Below, piece after piece: positions 39,958 to 49,350 of a stretch of 64,000 bases of DNA. The notes beneath the pieces are model-generated. The model did no database searches and was not told the origin of the DNA. It saw only the letters and a list, made by a program, of their open reading frames with translations. The position numbers were made by a program, and so were the translations under genes. Numbering within the stretch: the first letter of the stretch is position 1; each line of letters opens with the position of its first letter. The DNA is from Sphingobium sp. AP49 (GTDB lineage Bacteria; Pseudomonadota; Alphaproteobacteria; Sphingomonadales; Sphingomonadaceae), in NCBI RefSeq assembly GCF_000281715.2, contig NZ_CP124576.1:4442189-4506188 (forward strand). The letters are read 5' to 3'.

Positions 39958-41324
39958 TCGGCCAACCGGTGCAGCGGGTGCGCAATTTCTTCCGCTCGAT
40001 GGCGGGCCATATCTTCGTGCTGCTGACCGTCGGCATCTCGCTTTCGGCCCTGCTTGCACTGGCCGTTTCGGAACAGGGCCGCCGCCATGATTTCGAGCGC
40101 GTCCGCCGCCAGCGCGTGCTGGCCAGCGCCTTCGACGTCGCCGACCGCCTGCGTCGCGATCCGGTCCGTGTCCAGAAGATGCTGGAGGACCGCGGCATCG
40201 TGGGCGCCTATATCGTGCCCGATGGCATTGCGATCAACGAACCGGATGCCGACCTGCAGGCCGCGCTGATCCAGCGTTTCGGCCCGCATTCGCAGCCGGA
40301 GGCCGGCCAGGTGCCCTTCGGCCTGTGCTTTCCCGACAAGGATGCCGGGCGCAGTCGGGCCGCCGGTCTGATCGACGCACCGCGCCCTGATTGCTGGATC
40401 GTCCGCCTGACCGATGCCGCCGGCCAGCGCCGGGCCATGGCGCTCACCTTCCCGCGCCTGGCCCGACCGCCCAGTTCGCTGTTCAGCCCGGATTATCTGG
40501 TCGTCATCCTGTTGTCCGCCGCCGGCCTCTCCATCCTGATCGGCCGGATCGCCGCCAAGCCGCTGCGTCGGCTGTCCCAGGCAGCCGAGGCCTTTTCCGT
40601 GTCGCGCGACCCGGAGGAGATTCCCGAACGCGGGCCAGAAGAGGTGCGCGCCGCCCTTTCCACCTTCAACCTGATGCAGCGTCGGGTGCGCGCCGGTTTC
40701 ACCGAGCGGACGCAGTTGCTGGCCGCGATCAGCCATGATCTCCAGACCCCGCTCACCCGGTTGCGGCTGCGGCTGGAACTGGTCGAGAATGAGGAATTAC
40801 GCGCCCGCCTGCTACAGGATCATGAGGCGATGCAGCGACTGGTGCGCGAAGGGCTGGACCTTGCCGCCAGTACCGAGACGCACGAGGAATGGTCGGTGAT
40901 CGACCTCGATTCCCTGCTCGCCAGCATGGCCGAGGATGCCCAGGAACTGGACGCCCCGGTCCAGTTCGCCGCCGGCTGCGGCGCGTCCGTCCGCGCCAAG
41001 CCCAATGCGCTGACCCGCTGCATGAGCAATCTGGTCGACAATGCCGTCAAATATGGCGGTTGCGCGGAAATCAGCTGCATCCGCACGCCCGGCCATGTGA
41101 CGATCGAGATTCGCGACCATGGCCCCGGCATCCCGCCGCAGGATCTCGACCAGATGTTCGAGCCCTTCACCCGCGGCGCCAGCAGCCAGCCGGGCGGCCG
41201 GCACGGCACCGGCATCGGCCTCACCATCGCCCGCTCGTTGGGCCTCAGCTTCGGTGCGATCGTCGCGCTGCGCAATGCGCCCGATGGCGGGCTGATCGCC
41301 AGTATCGAGATGAAGTCTGCCTAA
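39954..41324 (+). CDS. Sensor histidine kinase
   Basis: A 456-residue membrane kinase. Transmembrane helix 1 is at about 19-38 and helix 2 at about 180-200, enclosing a periplasmic domain of about 140 residues. A HAMP linker follows (AKPLRRLSQAAEAF), then HisKA with phospho-His at about 261 in ISHDLQTPLTRLR, and HATPase motifs NLVDNAVKYG, DHGPGIP and GTGIGLTIAR. It is co-translated with the response regulator. Its 3' end overlaps the convergent DUF3325 gene by 4 nt. The signal sensed is unknown; position suggests a compound exported by the neighbouring pump. Confidence 0.92.
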   Translation: MIGQPVQRVRNFFRSMAGHIFVLLTVGISLSALLALAVSEQGRRHDFERVRRQRVLASAFDVADRLRRDPVRVQKMLEDRGIVGAYIVPDGIAINEPDADLQAALIQRFGPHSQPEAGQVPFGLCFPDKDAGRSRAAGLIDAPRPDCWIVRLTDAAGQRRAMALTFPRLARPPSSLFSPDYLVVILLSAAGLSILIGRIAAKPLRRLSQAAEAFSVSRDPEEIPERGPEEVRAALSTFNLMQRRVRAGFTERTQLLAAISHDLQTPLTRLRLRLELVENEELRARLLQDHEAMQRLVREGLDLAASTETHEEWSVIDLDSLLASMAEDAQELDAPVQFAAGCGASVRAKPNALTRCMSNLVDNAVKYGGCAEISCIRTPGHVTIEIRDHGPGIPPQDLDQMFEPFTRGASSQPGGRHGTGIGLTIARSLGLSFGAIVALRNAPDGGLIASIEMKSA

Positions 41325-41635
41325 ACGGCGCCAACGACCATCAGCGCCAATGCCACCAGCAACCCACCCCGCGCCAGCCGGGGGCCATAGGTCAGCGCCA
41401 GCAGCACGGCACCCGCCAGCAGCGGCAGCAGGCCGCACCAGGTGACGATGCCGATCCCGTCTGCGTCGGCCAGAATCGCGCAGAACAACGACAGGCCGAT
41501 GGCGCTCCAGCCAATCAGTGGCAGATGCCGGGCCAGCCCATGGCGCTGCCAGGGGCCGAGCAATACCGGTCCATGCCGCGTCATCGCTGCCGCCAGCGCG
41601 AAGAAGCCGATATAGAGCAGGCCCGCGACGATCAT
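41321..41635 (-). CDS. DUF3325-type small membrane protein
   Basis: A 104-residue protein with three to four hydrophobic segments (start MIVAGLLYIGFFALAAAM; end LALMVVGAV). It is the last gene of the siderophore receptor operon, as DUF3325 proteins commonly are, and its start overlaps the PepSY gene stop by 4 nt. Function unknown; likely an inner-membrane accessory of TonB-dependent iron uptake or siderophore reduction. The family call rests on size, membrane pattern and gene order. Confidence 0.65.
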   Translation of the reverse strand: MIVAGLLYIGFFALAAAMTRHGPVLLGPWQRHGLARHLPLIGWSAIGLSLFCAILADADGIGIVTWCGLLPLLAGAVLLALTYGPRLARGGLLVALALMVVGAV

Positions 41636-43146
41636 GCCGGCTGTTCCCGTATCCGCCGTCGCGCCGGCTTCGGCGCATGCCGCCGTCGCATCTGCTGCCG
41701 GACGACCAGCGCCAGCGCGCCGGCCATCACCAGGAACAGAAGATTGCCGGTCAGCAGAACCGGTTCGATCGACCAGATCGGGCCTAGCACCGCCGCCAAA
41801 ACACAGGCAAAGGCGAATAATCCCATCATCAGTGGCCAGCCGATGGCCGGTCGCAGCGCCAACCCGGCCATCACGGCCGCCGCTGCCGTCCACAACGCCA
41901 CCGACACCTCGGCCTCGGGCCGCCCCGCCATGCCGATCGGCAACAGGCGATTGGCGATGAAATAGGCGACCGCGCCCAGCGGCACCCCGGTGATCACGCC
42001 GACATTCAGCCGTTCGAGGATGCGATTGCCGATCGACAGCGGCGCCCGCTCGCGCCGCTTGGCGATCCACAACACCATGCCGGTGGAGATCGCCAGCGTC
42101 AGCATCGCCCCACCCAGGACATAGAGCCAGCGCGTCGCCATCGGTGCGAAGCGGGCCATGTGCAGGCCATAGGCGACCTGATAGATACGCATCGCCGGAC
42201 GCCGCTCTACCCAGCTCTTGAGCGGCTTGCCCGTGGTCCCGTCGAAACTTGCCTGGCCCCGCATATAACCGATCGTGTCGGCATCCGACTGGTAGATGGT
42301 GACGACCGATGCCGCGTCGCCCGGATTGAACACATAGACCCGGCCGATATGGCCGCCGCCAAATGCGCGCTCGGCCGCTGTCATCATCGGTGCGATCGGC
42401 GCCAGCGTCCCAGGCTTGCCGACCGCCGGGCGAGTCACCGCGCCGGGTGCCAGCGCCTCGTACATCTCCATCACGTTCGCGCCATAGCCTGCGCTGATCG
42501 GCCAGGGCATGTTGAGCGATGCCAGGGTCAGCAGGCCGGTGAAGGTGATCATCAGATGGAAGGGCATGGCCAGCACGCCGGTCGCATTATGCCCGTCGAG
42601 CCAGGATCGCTGGCCCTTGGCCGGGCGGAAGGTGAAGAAGTCCTTGAAGATGCGCTTGTGCGCGATGATGCCGGTGACCAATGCGACCAGCATGACCATC
42701 GCCGCCAGCGAGGCGAGCAGCCGGCCCCAGGGATAGGGAATTTCCAGCTCGAAATGGAGGCGGTAGAAAAACTCCCCGCCCAGTGTCTCGCGCGCGACTG
42801 GCGCGCCGGTCACCGGATCGAGCGCGCGATAGAGATAGTCCGTGCCCTGATCGTAGGACGCCTCGACCGTATTGGCCCGGCCATCGGGCGCGGTCAGATA
42901 CCAGCCGGTGGAACCGGACGCATTTTTCGACAGCCAGCCGGTCGCCGCGACAATGGCGCTCTTGCTGTCCGCCTGCACCGTGACCTCGGGCCGCATCCAC
43001 CGGCCGATCTCCGGCTTGAAGACGCTGAGCGTTCCGGCCAGGCACATGACGAACAGCACATAGCCTAGCAGCAGCCCGGTCCAGCCATGTAGCCAGGCCA
43101 TGGCCTGCCGGGCGCCATCCCGGACCATCGCCGAAGCCCGGCTCAT
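41632..43146 (-). CDS. PepSY-associated inner-membrane protein (PiuB-like)
   Basis: A 504-residue inner-membrane protein with a first helix after MAWLHGWTGLLLGYVLFVM, a large periplasmic PepSY-like region, then more helices (YRLHFELEIPYPWGRLLASL, WLDGHNATGVLAMPFHLMI, both including conserved His). Such proteins accompany TonB-dependent siderophore receptors and are proposed to reduce ferric siderophores. It overlaps both neighbours by 4 nt (DUF3649 upstream, DUF3325 downstream). Confidence 0.85.
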   Translation of the reverse strand: MSRASAMVRDGARQAMAWLHGWTGLLLGYVLFVMCLAGTLSVFKPEIGRWMRPEVTVQADSKSAIVAATGWLSKNASGSTGWYLTAPDGRANTVEASYDQGTDYLYRALDPVTGAPVARETLGGEFFYRLHFELEIPYPWGRLLASLAAMVMLVALVTGIIAHKRIFKDFFTFRPAKGQRSWLDGHNATGVLAMPFHLMITFTGLLTLASLNMPWPISAGYGANVMEMYEALAPGAVTRPAVGKPGTLAPIAPMMTAAERAFGGGHIGRVYVFNPGDAASVVTIYQSDADTIGYMRGQASFDGTTGKPLKSWVERRPAMRIYQVAYGLHMARFAPMATRWLYVLGGAMLTLAISTGMVLWIAKRRERAPLSIGNRILERLNVGVITGVPLGAVAYFIANRLLPIGMAGRPEAEVSVALWTAAAAVMAGLALRPAIGWPLMMGLFAFACVLAAVLGPIWSIEPVLLTGNLLFLVMAGALALVVRQQMRRRHAPKPARRRIREQPA

Positions 43147-43451
43147 GCAAAGCCCCCGTTGGTCCAGACCAGCCCGGCCAGTGCGGCAGACAGCAGCACA
43201 ACGCCGCCCAGCGCGAGAAAAGGCCCGCGCGCCAGAAAGGCCCAGACACTGACCGCTGGTGCGAACAGATAGGAGAACATGGTCGCCACCGTCACCGCTT
43301 CCAGCCGGCCCATCGGCAGGGTACGGGCCAGCAGCATCGCCGCCAGCGCCGCAACCGCATAGGCGCCGACCGTGCCCGCCAGGGTGCGCAGCGCGACATT
43401 GCCGCGATAGCGCCAGCCGCTACGGGCGCGCAGAGCCGCCGCTTTCGTCAA
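43143..43451 (-). CDS. DUF3649-type small membrane protein (TTG start)
   Basis: A 102-residue protein with three hydrophobic segments (AGTVGAYAVAALAAMLLA, a middle one with VTVATMFSYLFAPAVSVWAF, and ALGGVVLLSAALAGLVW). The best start is a TTG that overlaps the receptor TGA as TTGA, just as the other genes of this operon overlap by ATGA; no ATG occurs at a suitable place. DUF3649 proteins are regular partners of siderophore receptors and PepSY proteins. Function unknown. Confidence 0.65.
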   Translation of the reverse strand: MTKAAALRARSGWRYRGNVALRTLAGTVGAYAVAALAAMLLARTLPMGRLEAVTVATMFSYLFAPAVSVWAFLARGPFLALGGVVLLSAALAGLVWTNGGFA

Positions 43452-45574
43452 TAATCGACGCTCAGCGTGAACACCGCCGTGCGCGGCGCGGCGTAGAAGG
43501 CCTGGCCCCACATCAGGCTGCCCAGATACTTCTTGTCGGTGACATTCTTCACGTTCACGCTCGCCCGCAGATGATCGACCAGCCGGATGCCCGCCATCAG
43601 GTCGAGCACGGCATAGCTCTTCTGCTTAACGACCACATCGCCTGTGTAAACTTCGCCGTCATAAACGTCGGTCAACGTCGTGTTGATCGCATTCTGCCAG
43701 CGCATCTGTGCGCCCAGCTTCAGGTCGTTGAGCTGTGGCACCTGATAGGTGGTGGCCAGTTTCAATGACTTGGTCGGCAGCCAGGTGCGGGTGTCGTTGC
43801 CCTCGTCATCCTCGATATCATATTGGGTATAGCCGCCGCTCAGCGTCCACTGGTCGGTGATCTTGCCCGCCACTTCCAGCTCGAAACCGGTCGAGGTGGT
43901 GTCGACGCCGGCATAATAGCTACCGCCGGCCTTGCCCGGTCCATCCTCGCCAAAGGTACCGGCATAGTCGGCCAGCCCCTTCTGCTTGGCGCGGAACACG
44001 GTGGCCGTGGCATAGAGGCGATCGCCGAACCAGCTGCTCTTGATGCCGCCCTCGATGCTGGTGCCCTTGGCCGGGTCCAGCTTGCGATTGGTCGCGTCGA
44101 CCTCCGCCTGCGGATTATAGATGTCGGTATAGCTGGCATAGAGGGTGACATTGGGCGTCACGTCATAGAGCAGGCCGAGATAGGGGCTGATCTTGTGGTC
44201 GTCGCGCGCCTGGTCGGTGCCATAGGAAGTGCCGGACGACTTGATCCACATCGCGCTGGCGCCAACCACACCCTTCAGCTGGTCGGTGAAGTTGAGATGC
44301 GCTGCGCCATAGAGGCGGGTCAGTTCGTCGCTATATTTGGCGGCCAGATACTCGCCCGGATAGTCCGGCTCGGTCACCTGCGCGCTGCCCCAGTCATAGA
44401 CAGACGGATAGACCAGTGCCGTGTCCTCGGCGAAATTCTCCCATTCCTTGGCATTGGACTTGGCGTAGGACAGGCCCAGGACCAGCTTGTGCTCGCGGCC
44501 CAGCAGGCTGAACGGTCCAGACGCGCTAAAATCGCCCAGATATTGCTTATAGTCGGACGGGTAGATCCCCGCCATGCCATAGACGCCCTCGCCGGTCTCC
44601 TTGTCGGGATAGCCATAGGCATAGAGCAGCTTCGCATTCTCCTGGAAGCGCTTGTAGGTGAACATGCCGCTCAGCGTCCATTGGCCCATCGTATAGACCA
44701 GTTCGCCAAAGCTGTTCTGGTCCTTGGTGTTCCAATAGGTCCAGTCGGCCGAGGTCGTCGCCGAGCGCGGATAGTCGATCCGGGTGCCGTCGGTGAAGAC
44801 CAGCGGCATCGCCCCCCACAGCACGCCGTCGGCGTCATTTTCCTGGCGGGTATAACCGACCGTCGCCTTGAGATCGGGCGTCACCTGCCAGGCGATGATC
44901 GCGCCATAAACATCCCGATTGATATGGTTATAGTCCAGATGGGTGTCGCGATCCTCATGCGCATAGATGAAGCGCGCCGACACCGTATCGGTCACCGGTA
45001 CATTGACGTCGCCTTCGACCCGCCACAGGTCGCGCGATCCGAGCTGGGCCGTACCCTTGGCCTGGAAGGTGTCGAGCGGCCGCTTGCGGACATAGTTGAT
45101 CGTCGCCGATGGGTTGCCGATGCCGGTCATGATCGCATTGGCGCCACGCACCGCCTCGACATTCTCGAACAGCGCGGTGTCGAGATCGCCGAACTGGATG
45201 CCCCAGGCCAGCGGCAGGCCGACGCCATCGACCTGGAAATTGGACACATCGAAACCGCGCGAGTTGAAATAGGTGCGGTCCGTCTCGACGCGCTCGACAT
45301 TGATGCCGATCGTCTGGTCGAGCAGGTCGTTGACGTTGGTGATCGCGAAATCCTCGATCCGCTCGCGATTGATGATCGTCACCGACTGCGGCGTCTCGCG
45401 CACCGACAGCGACAGCGCGGTCGCGGAACTGGACGGCTGGTTGGCGGCGGTCACGACGATGCGCGATGCCTCGTCCGCCGCCGTGTCGGCCTCGGCTGCC
45501 TGGGCCGTGGCACAAGGCAAAGCGACAAGGGCCATGCTGCTGCCGAGCAGGACGTGGCGGAAGGACAGGCGCAT
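43448..45574 (-). CDS. TonB-dependent siderophore receptor
   Basis: A 708-residue outer-membrane receptor: signal peptide ending at AQA (about 27), a plug domain with ETPQSVTIINRERI, DRTYFNSRGFDVSNFQVDG and GANAIMTGIGNPSATINYVRKRP, then a 22-strand barrel with a C-terminal aromatic (LSVDY). The plug motifs match the FhuE/FpvA/FoxA type that takes up ferric hydroxamate or mixed siderophores. First gene of a four-gene operon with DUF3649, PepSY and DUF3325 proteins, with a Fur-like box about 50 nt upstream of the start. Confidence 0.92.
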   Translation of the reverse strand: MRLSFRHVLLGSSMALVALPCATAQAAEADTAADEASRIVVTAANQPSSSATALSLSVRETPQSVTIINRERIEDFAITNVNDLLDQTIGINVERVETDRTYFNSRGFDVSNFQVDGVGLPLAWGIQFGDLDTALFENVEAVRGANAIMTGIGNPSATINYVRKRPLDTFQAKGTAQLGSRDLWRVEGDVNVPVTDTVSARFIYAHEDRDTHLDYNHINRDVYGAIIAWQVTPDLKATVGYTRQENDADGVLWGAMPLVFTDGTRIDYPRSATTSADWTYWNTKDQNSFGELVYTMGQWTLSGMFTYKRFQENAKLLYAYGYPDKETGEGVYGMAGIYPSDYKQYLGDFSASGPFSLLGREHKLVLGLSYAKSNAKEWENFAEDTALVYPSVYDWGSAQVTEPDYPGEYLAAKYSDELTRLYGAAHLNFTDQLKGVVGASAMWIKSSGTSYGTDQARDDHKISPYLGLLYDVTPNVTLYASYTDIYNPQAEVDATNRKLDPAKGTSIEGGIKSSWFGDRLYATATVFRAKQKGLADYAGTFGEDGPGKAGGSYYAGVDTTSTGFELEVAGKITDQWTLSGGYTQYDIEDDEGNDTRTWLPTKSLKLATTYQVPQLNDLKLGAQMRWQNAINTTLTDVYDGEVYTGDVVVKQKSYAVLDLMAGIRLVDHLRASVNVKNVTDKKYLGSLMWGQAFYAAPRTAVFTLSVDY

Positions 45575-45624
45575 TTCATTTCCCCAAATTCGTCTCTATC
45601 AGCGCGGCCGGTAGGCATCTCCAG

Positions 45625-45643
45625 AATGCGAGTCAATCGCATT
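45625..45643. promoter_or_regulatory. Fur-like iron box upstream of the siderophore receptor
   Basis: AATGCGA-GTCAA-TCGCATT is a perfect 7-nt-arm inverted repeat of 19 bp. It differs at few positions from the classic Fur box form AATGAGAATCATTCTCATT. It lies 51-69 nt before the receptor start, as expected for iron repression, and about 130 nt before the divergent dehydrogenase. Confidence 0.7.
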
Positions 45644-45770
45644 AGCATTGCATCGGCGCTACAATCGCGCAACAAAGATGAAATTTTGTTCATGTCCGGA
45701 ACGAAGCTGGTCGGTTTCTCCTTTGTAAACTGGCACCTGCCCGTGCCTCCTGACCAGGGAGTATCCGACC

Positions 45771-48164
45771 ATGACCAACACACCACCCCGCCGATCGATC
45801 GCCGCCCTGATATTGGGCATCGTCTTCGGCCTCATCGGGCTGGTGCTGACCGGCGGCGGTGCCTGGTTGCTGATCTCGGGCGGCTCGCCTTATTATCTCG
45901 TAACGGGCATCGCCCTCATCGTTTCAGGCGTGCTGCTGGCGCGCGGGCGCAAGGCCGGCGGCTGGCTCTACATTGTCATCTTCGCTGTCACTTTACTCTG
46001 GGCCTATTGGGAAGTGGGCCTCAATCCATGGGCGCTGGTGCCCCGCGTCGTCGCGCCGCTGGTCCTCCTGATCGCGCTGCAACTGGTCTGGCCGACGCTC
46101 GACCGCAGCGCCAGCCGCTGGCGCCGCGCATGGGTCGGTGTGGCTGTCACCTTCGTTGTCGCCATCGGCTTTTTCTGGAGCATCGCTAGCAACTTCATCC
46201 CGCCGGTGATGCTGGGGCTGCCCGACGCCCGCTATGCGATGACCGATCCCTCGATCGACACCACCGGCGCCGACTGGCCGGCCTATGGCGGCACCAACAG
46301 CGCCCGGCGCTATTCGCCGCTCGCCCAGATCACACCGGCCAATGTCGACAATCTCAAGCGCGCCTGGCTGATCCACACCGGAGACCTGCCGGCGTCGGCC
46401 CAGATCCGCAACACCTATGGCGCGGAAAACACCCCGCTCAAGATCGGCGACACCCTCTATGTCTGCACGCCCAAGAACATGGTGATCGCGCTCGATCCCG
46501 CCACCGGCAAGCAGAAATGGCGCTTCGATCCCAAGGTGTCGGACGATGCCATTCCCTATACCGCCGCCTGTCGCGGGGTCAGCTATTATGCCGTGCCCGG
46601 CGCAGCGGCCGACGCGCCCTGCGCCCAGCGCATCATCCTGGGCACGCTCGACGCGCGGATCATGGCGCTTGATGCCCGCACCGGCCAGCAGTGCCGCGAC
46701 TTCGGCAGCAATGGCCAGGTCCGCATCACCGACGGCATGGGCAGCGTCCCTCCGGGCTATGTCTCCATCACCTCGCCGCCGACCATCGTGCGCGGTGTGA
46801 TCGTCACCGGTCATCAGGTGCTGGACGGACAGGATCGTTGGGCGCCGTCCGGCGTGATCCAGGCCTATGACGCCGTGACCGGCAAGATGCGCTGGGCCTG
46901 GGACATGATGCACCCGGAACGCAGCGGTCCGCCGCCCGCCGGCCAAACCTATGCGCGCGGCACGCCGAACATGTGGACGATCGCCTCGGGCGACGAACAG
47001 CTTGGTCTCGTTTATCTGCCGATGGGCAACAGCGCCGCCGATTATTACAGCAGCCTGCGCCGGCCGGAGGAAAATCGCTACGCCACCTCGCTGGTCGCGA
47101 TCGACGTGATGACCGGCAAGCCACGCTGGAATTTCCAGGCGGTGCGCAAGGATGTGTGGGACTATGATTTCGGCGCCCAGGCGACCCTGATCGACTTCCC
47201 CACGGCGCGCGGCCCGGTGCCGGCCATGCTGCTGCCCAGCAAGCAGGGCGACATCTATGTGCTCGACCGCCGCACCGGCCGGCCGCTGACCCCGATCGGC
47301 GATATCAGGGCACCACAGACCGGCGTCGAGCCGCAGCAGCGCGCCGCCACCCAGCGCATCTCGCTCTACCACACACTGCGCAAGCCCGACCTCACCGAAA
47401 AGGATATGTGGGGCATGTCGCCGATCGATCAGATGATCTGCCGCATCCAGTTCCGCCGGGCGAGCTACAAGGGCTTCTTCACCCCGCCCGAGGCCGACAA
47501 GCGCTCGATCGAATATCCCGGTTATAATGGCGGTACCGACTGGGGCGGCATCGCCGTCGATCCGGCGCGCGGGGTGATCGTCGCCAATTATAACGATATG
47601 CCCAACTATGTCCGGCTGGTGCCCCGCAAGGAGGCCAACAAGAAGGGCTGGGCACCGCGCGACCAGGCCCGGGGCGCAATTGGCGGGGCGGAGGGCGCGG
47701 GCGATCCGCAGGCACACACCCCCTATGCGATCGACGTCAATGCCGGCTGGCGCCTGCCCCTCACCGGCCTGCTGTGCAAGCAGCCCCCCTATGGCGGGAT
47801 CCGCGCGATCGACATCGCCACCGGCAAGACGATCTGGGATCGCCCCTTCGGCACCGCGCGGACCAACGGGCCGTTCGGCATCCCCTCCATGCTGCCACTG
47901 ACCATCGGCACGCCCAATAATGGCGGGTCGGTGGTGACGGCGGGCGGACTGATCTTCGTCGCCGCGGCGACCGACAATCTGATCCGCGCGATCGACCTCA
48001 AGACCGGCAAGACGCTGTGGCAGGATGTGCTGCCCGCCGGTGGTCAGGCGACGCCAATGACCTACAGTCAAAATGGCAAGCAATATCTGGTCATCATGGC
48101 CGGCGGCCACCATTTCATGCAGACCCCGGTGGGTGATGAATTGATCGCTTATGCCCTGAACTGA
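45771..48164 (+). CDS. gcd: Membrane-bound PQQ-dependent glucose/quinate dehydrogenase family protein
   Basis: A 797-residue quinoprotein. The first about 140 residues form five membrane helices. The remainder is an eight-bladed propeller in the periplasm, beginning WPAYGGTNSARRYSPL, with LKIGDTLYVCTPKN, YTAACRGVSYY and PGYNGGTDWGGIAVDP. It oxidises glucose or other aldoses (or quinate/shikimate) at the outer face and passes electrons to ubiquinone. No pqq synthesis genes lie in the window. GGGAG precedes the ATG. Exact substrate within the family is open. Confidence 0.9.
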   Translation: MTNTPPRRSIAALILGIVFGLIGLVLTGGGAWLLISGGSPYYLVTGIALIVSGVLLARGRKAGGWLYIVIFAVTLLWAYWEVGLNPWALVPRVVAPLVLLIALQLVWPTLDRSASRWRRAWVGVAVTFVVAIGFFWSIASNFIPPVMLGLPDARYAMTDPSIDTTGADWPAYGGTNSARRYSPLAQITPANVDNLKRAWLIHTGDLPASAQIRNTYGAENTPLKIGDTLYVCTPKNMVIALDPATGKQKWRFDPKVSDDAIPYTAACRGVSYYAVPGAAADAPCAQRIILGTLDARIMALDARTGQQCRDFGSNGQVRITDGMGSVPPGYVSITSPPTIVRGVIVTGHQVLDGQDRWAPSGVIQAYDAVTGKMRWAWDMMHPERSGPPPAGQTYARGTPNMWTIASGDEQLGLVYLPMGNSAADYYSSLRRPEENRYATSLVAIDVMTGKPRWNFQAVRKDVWDYDFGAQATLIDFPTARGPVPAMLLPSKQGDIYVLDRRTGRPLTPIGDIRAPQTGVEPQQRAATQRISLYHTLRKPDLTEKDMWGMSPIDQMICRIQFRRASYKGFFTPPEADKRSIEYPGYNGGTDWGGIAVDPARGVIVANYNDMPNYVRLVPRKEANKKGWAPRDQARGAIGGAEGAGDPQAHTPYAIDVNAGWRLPLTGLLCKQPPYGGIRAIDIATGKTIWDRPFGTARTNGPFGIPSMLPLTIGTPNNGGSVVTAGGLIFVAAATDNLIRAIDLKTGKTLWQDVLPAGGQATPMTYSQNGKQYLVIMAGGHHFMQTPVGDELIAYALN

Positions 48165-48186
48165 CGGGCCTTGCCGCCGCTCCTGC

Positions 48187-49350
48187 CTACAGGGCGAGAG
48201 CGGCGGTCAGCATCAGTGCCTGCGCCTGATCCTCCGGCCGTGCTGCGCCAGAGGCTTCGGTGCGTATCAGCCGGCTGCTCGCCAGCCGGTCGGGATCGGT
48301 CAGGTGCAGGCCGATGCGCATCGGCCGACGCACGGCCAACACATAATCGATCCCGGCCTCCAGCCGCATTCCATCATCTTCCGGCATCAGCGCCGGCGCG
48401 CTGCTCTGCGCCGCCGCGATCCGACAGCGCCATGGTCCCTTCGCCCACATTCCTTCCAGCATCAGTTGCTGTTCCTGCACACGGCCGACCTGATCTTGGC
48501 GCAGCTGGGCCAGATGATAGCGTGCTGACAGGCGCAGCGCCGGTGTCAGTTGATGCTCGGCCCGCATCGCCAGACCCCGTACATGCGCCGACCCGCGATT
48601 GACCGGCAGATAGCCGTTTTCGACAAAGGCCAGCCGATCCTCGACATCGCCGTCAAAGGCATCGACCGCCAGCGTCAGGGCGGGCGCCACCGCCCAGTCG
48701 CCCCCCAGCCGGACACGGCGGTCCCGTTCCGGCCTGAGGTCCGCCTGCAACGACCGGAACCCCTCCCGCGTCAGCCCCAGCGCGCCCGACAGGCCGATCC
48801 CGGCATAGGCCTGGATCGTCTCGCGATAGTCCGCCCGCAGGGTGATGCCCGGCGCGGCGTCATAGGCCAGCCGCCCCGTCGGCAGGAACAGATCGCGGCT
48901 CTTGATCTCGTCACTGCCATAGAGCGCCGTGACATTGGCGCCGCGATTGTTGAGCTTGGCCCCCTGCCAGCCCAGCTCGGCCTGCAAACCGTCCGCCAGC
49001 GGCAAACTGCCATGGGCGTCGACCAGCATCAGACTGCTGCGCGGCTGGGCATCGCCGGACAGGTCGGTGGGCAGGGGCACCGTACCGATCCGACGAGCGG
49101 GCAGCGCCATCATCCGGTTGCGCTTGCGTTGGACGGCGATGCCGATCGCCGCAGGTTCGGCCGGAGAAGGCGCCAGTTCGACCGCATAAATGCGCGCCGA
49201 TTTCGGTGTGCCCCCCACCAGTGCGGGCAGCAGCGAGAAACGCAGCGGCCGCTTCAGCATGAAACTGCCATGGTCGGGAGCGATCGTCTGCGCCGATACC
49301 GGGATGGCAAGTGCTGCCAGCGGCATCAACATCCAGCGGATCAGCGCCAT
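48187..49350 (-). CDS. Outer-membrane beta-barrel protein resembling a plug-less TonB receptor
   Basis: A 387-residue protein with a signal peptide (cleavage after VSA, about 20) and a run of amphipathic strands (ADYRETIQAY, RVRLGGDWAVAPALTLAVDAF, LSARYHLAQLR) like the barrel part of a TonB-dependent receptor, including the GFRSLQADLRPE segment, but with no plug and no TonB box visible. About half normal receptor length. It overlaps the 3' end of the upstream phosphodiesterase gene by 10 nt, so both are expressed together. Could be a specialised porin or remodelled receptor. Confidence 0.65.
   Translation of the reverse strand: MALIRWMLMPLAALAIPVSAQTIAPDHGSFMLKRPLRFSLLPALVGGTPKSARIYAVELAPSPAEPAAIGIAVQRKRNRMMALPARRIGTVPLPTDLSGDAQPRSSLMLVDAHGSLPLADGLQAELGWQGAKLNNRGANVTALYGSDEIKSRDLFLPTGRLAYDAAPGITLRADYRETIQAYAGIGLSGALGLTREGFRSLQADLRPERDRRVRLGGDWAVAPALTLAVDAFDGDVEDRLAFVENGYLPVNRGSAHVRGLAMRAEHQLTPALRLSARYHLAQLRQDQVGRVQEQQLMLEGMWAKGPWRCRIAAAQSSAPALMPEDDGMRLEAGIDYVLAVRRPMRIGLHLTDPDRLASSRLIRTEASGAARPEDQAQALMLTAALAL

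Noticed and set aside
45993..48113. 706-codon open frame on the minus strand opposite the PQQ dehydrogenase
   Set aside because: Shadow frame of a high-GC gene; no motif, and the plus frame is a complete quinoprotein. The same holds for the long frames opposite the ThDP enzyme (14610-16385) and the siderophore receptor (43823-46189).
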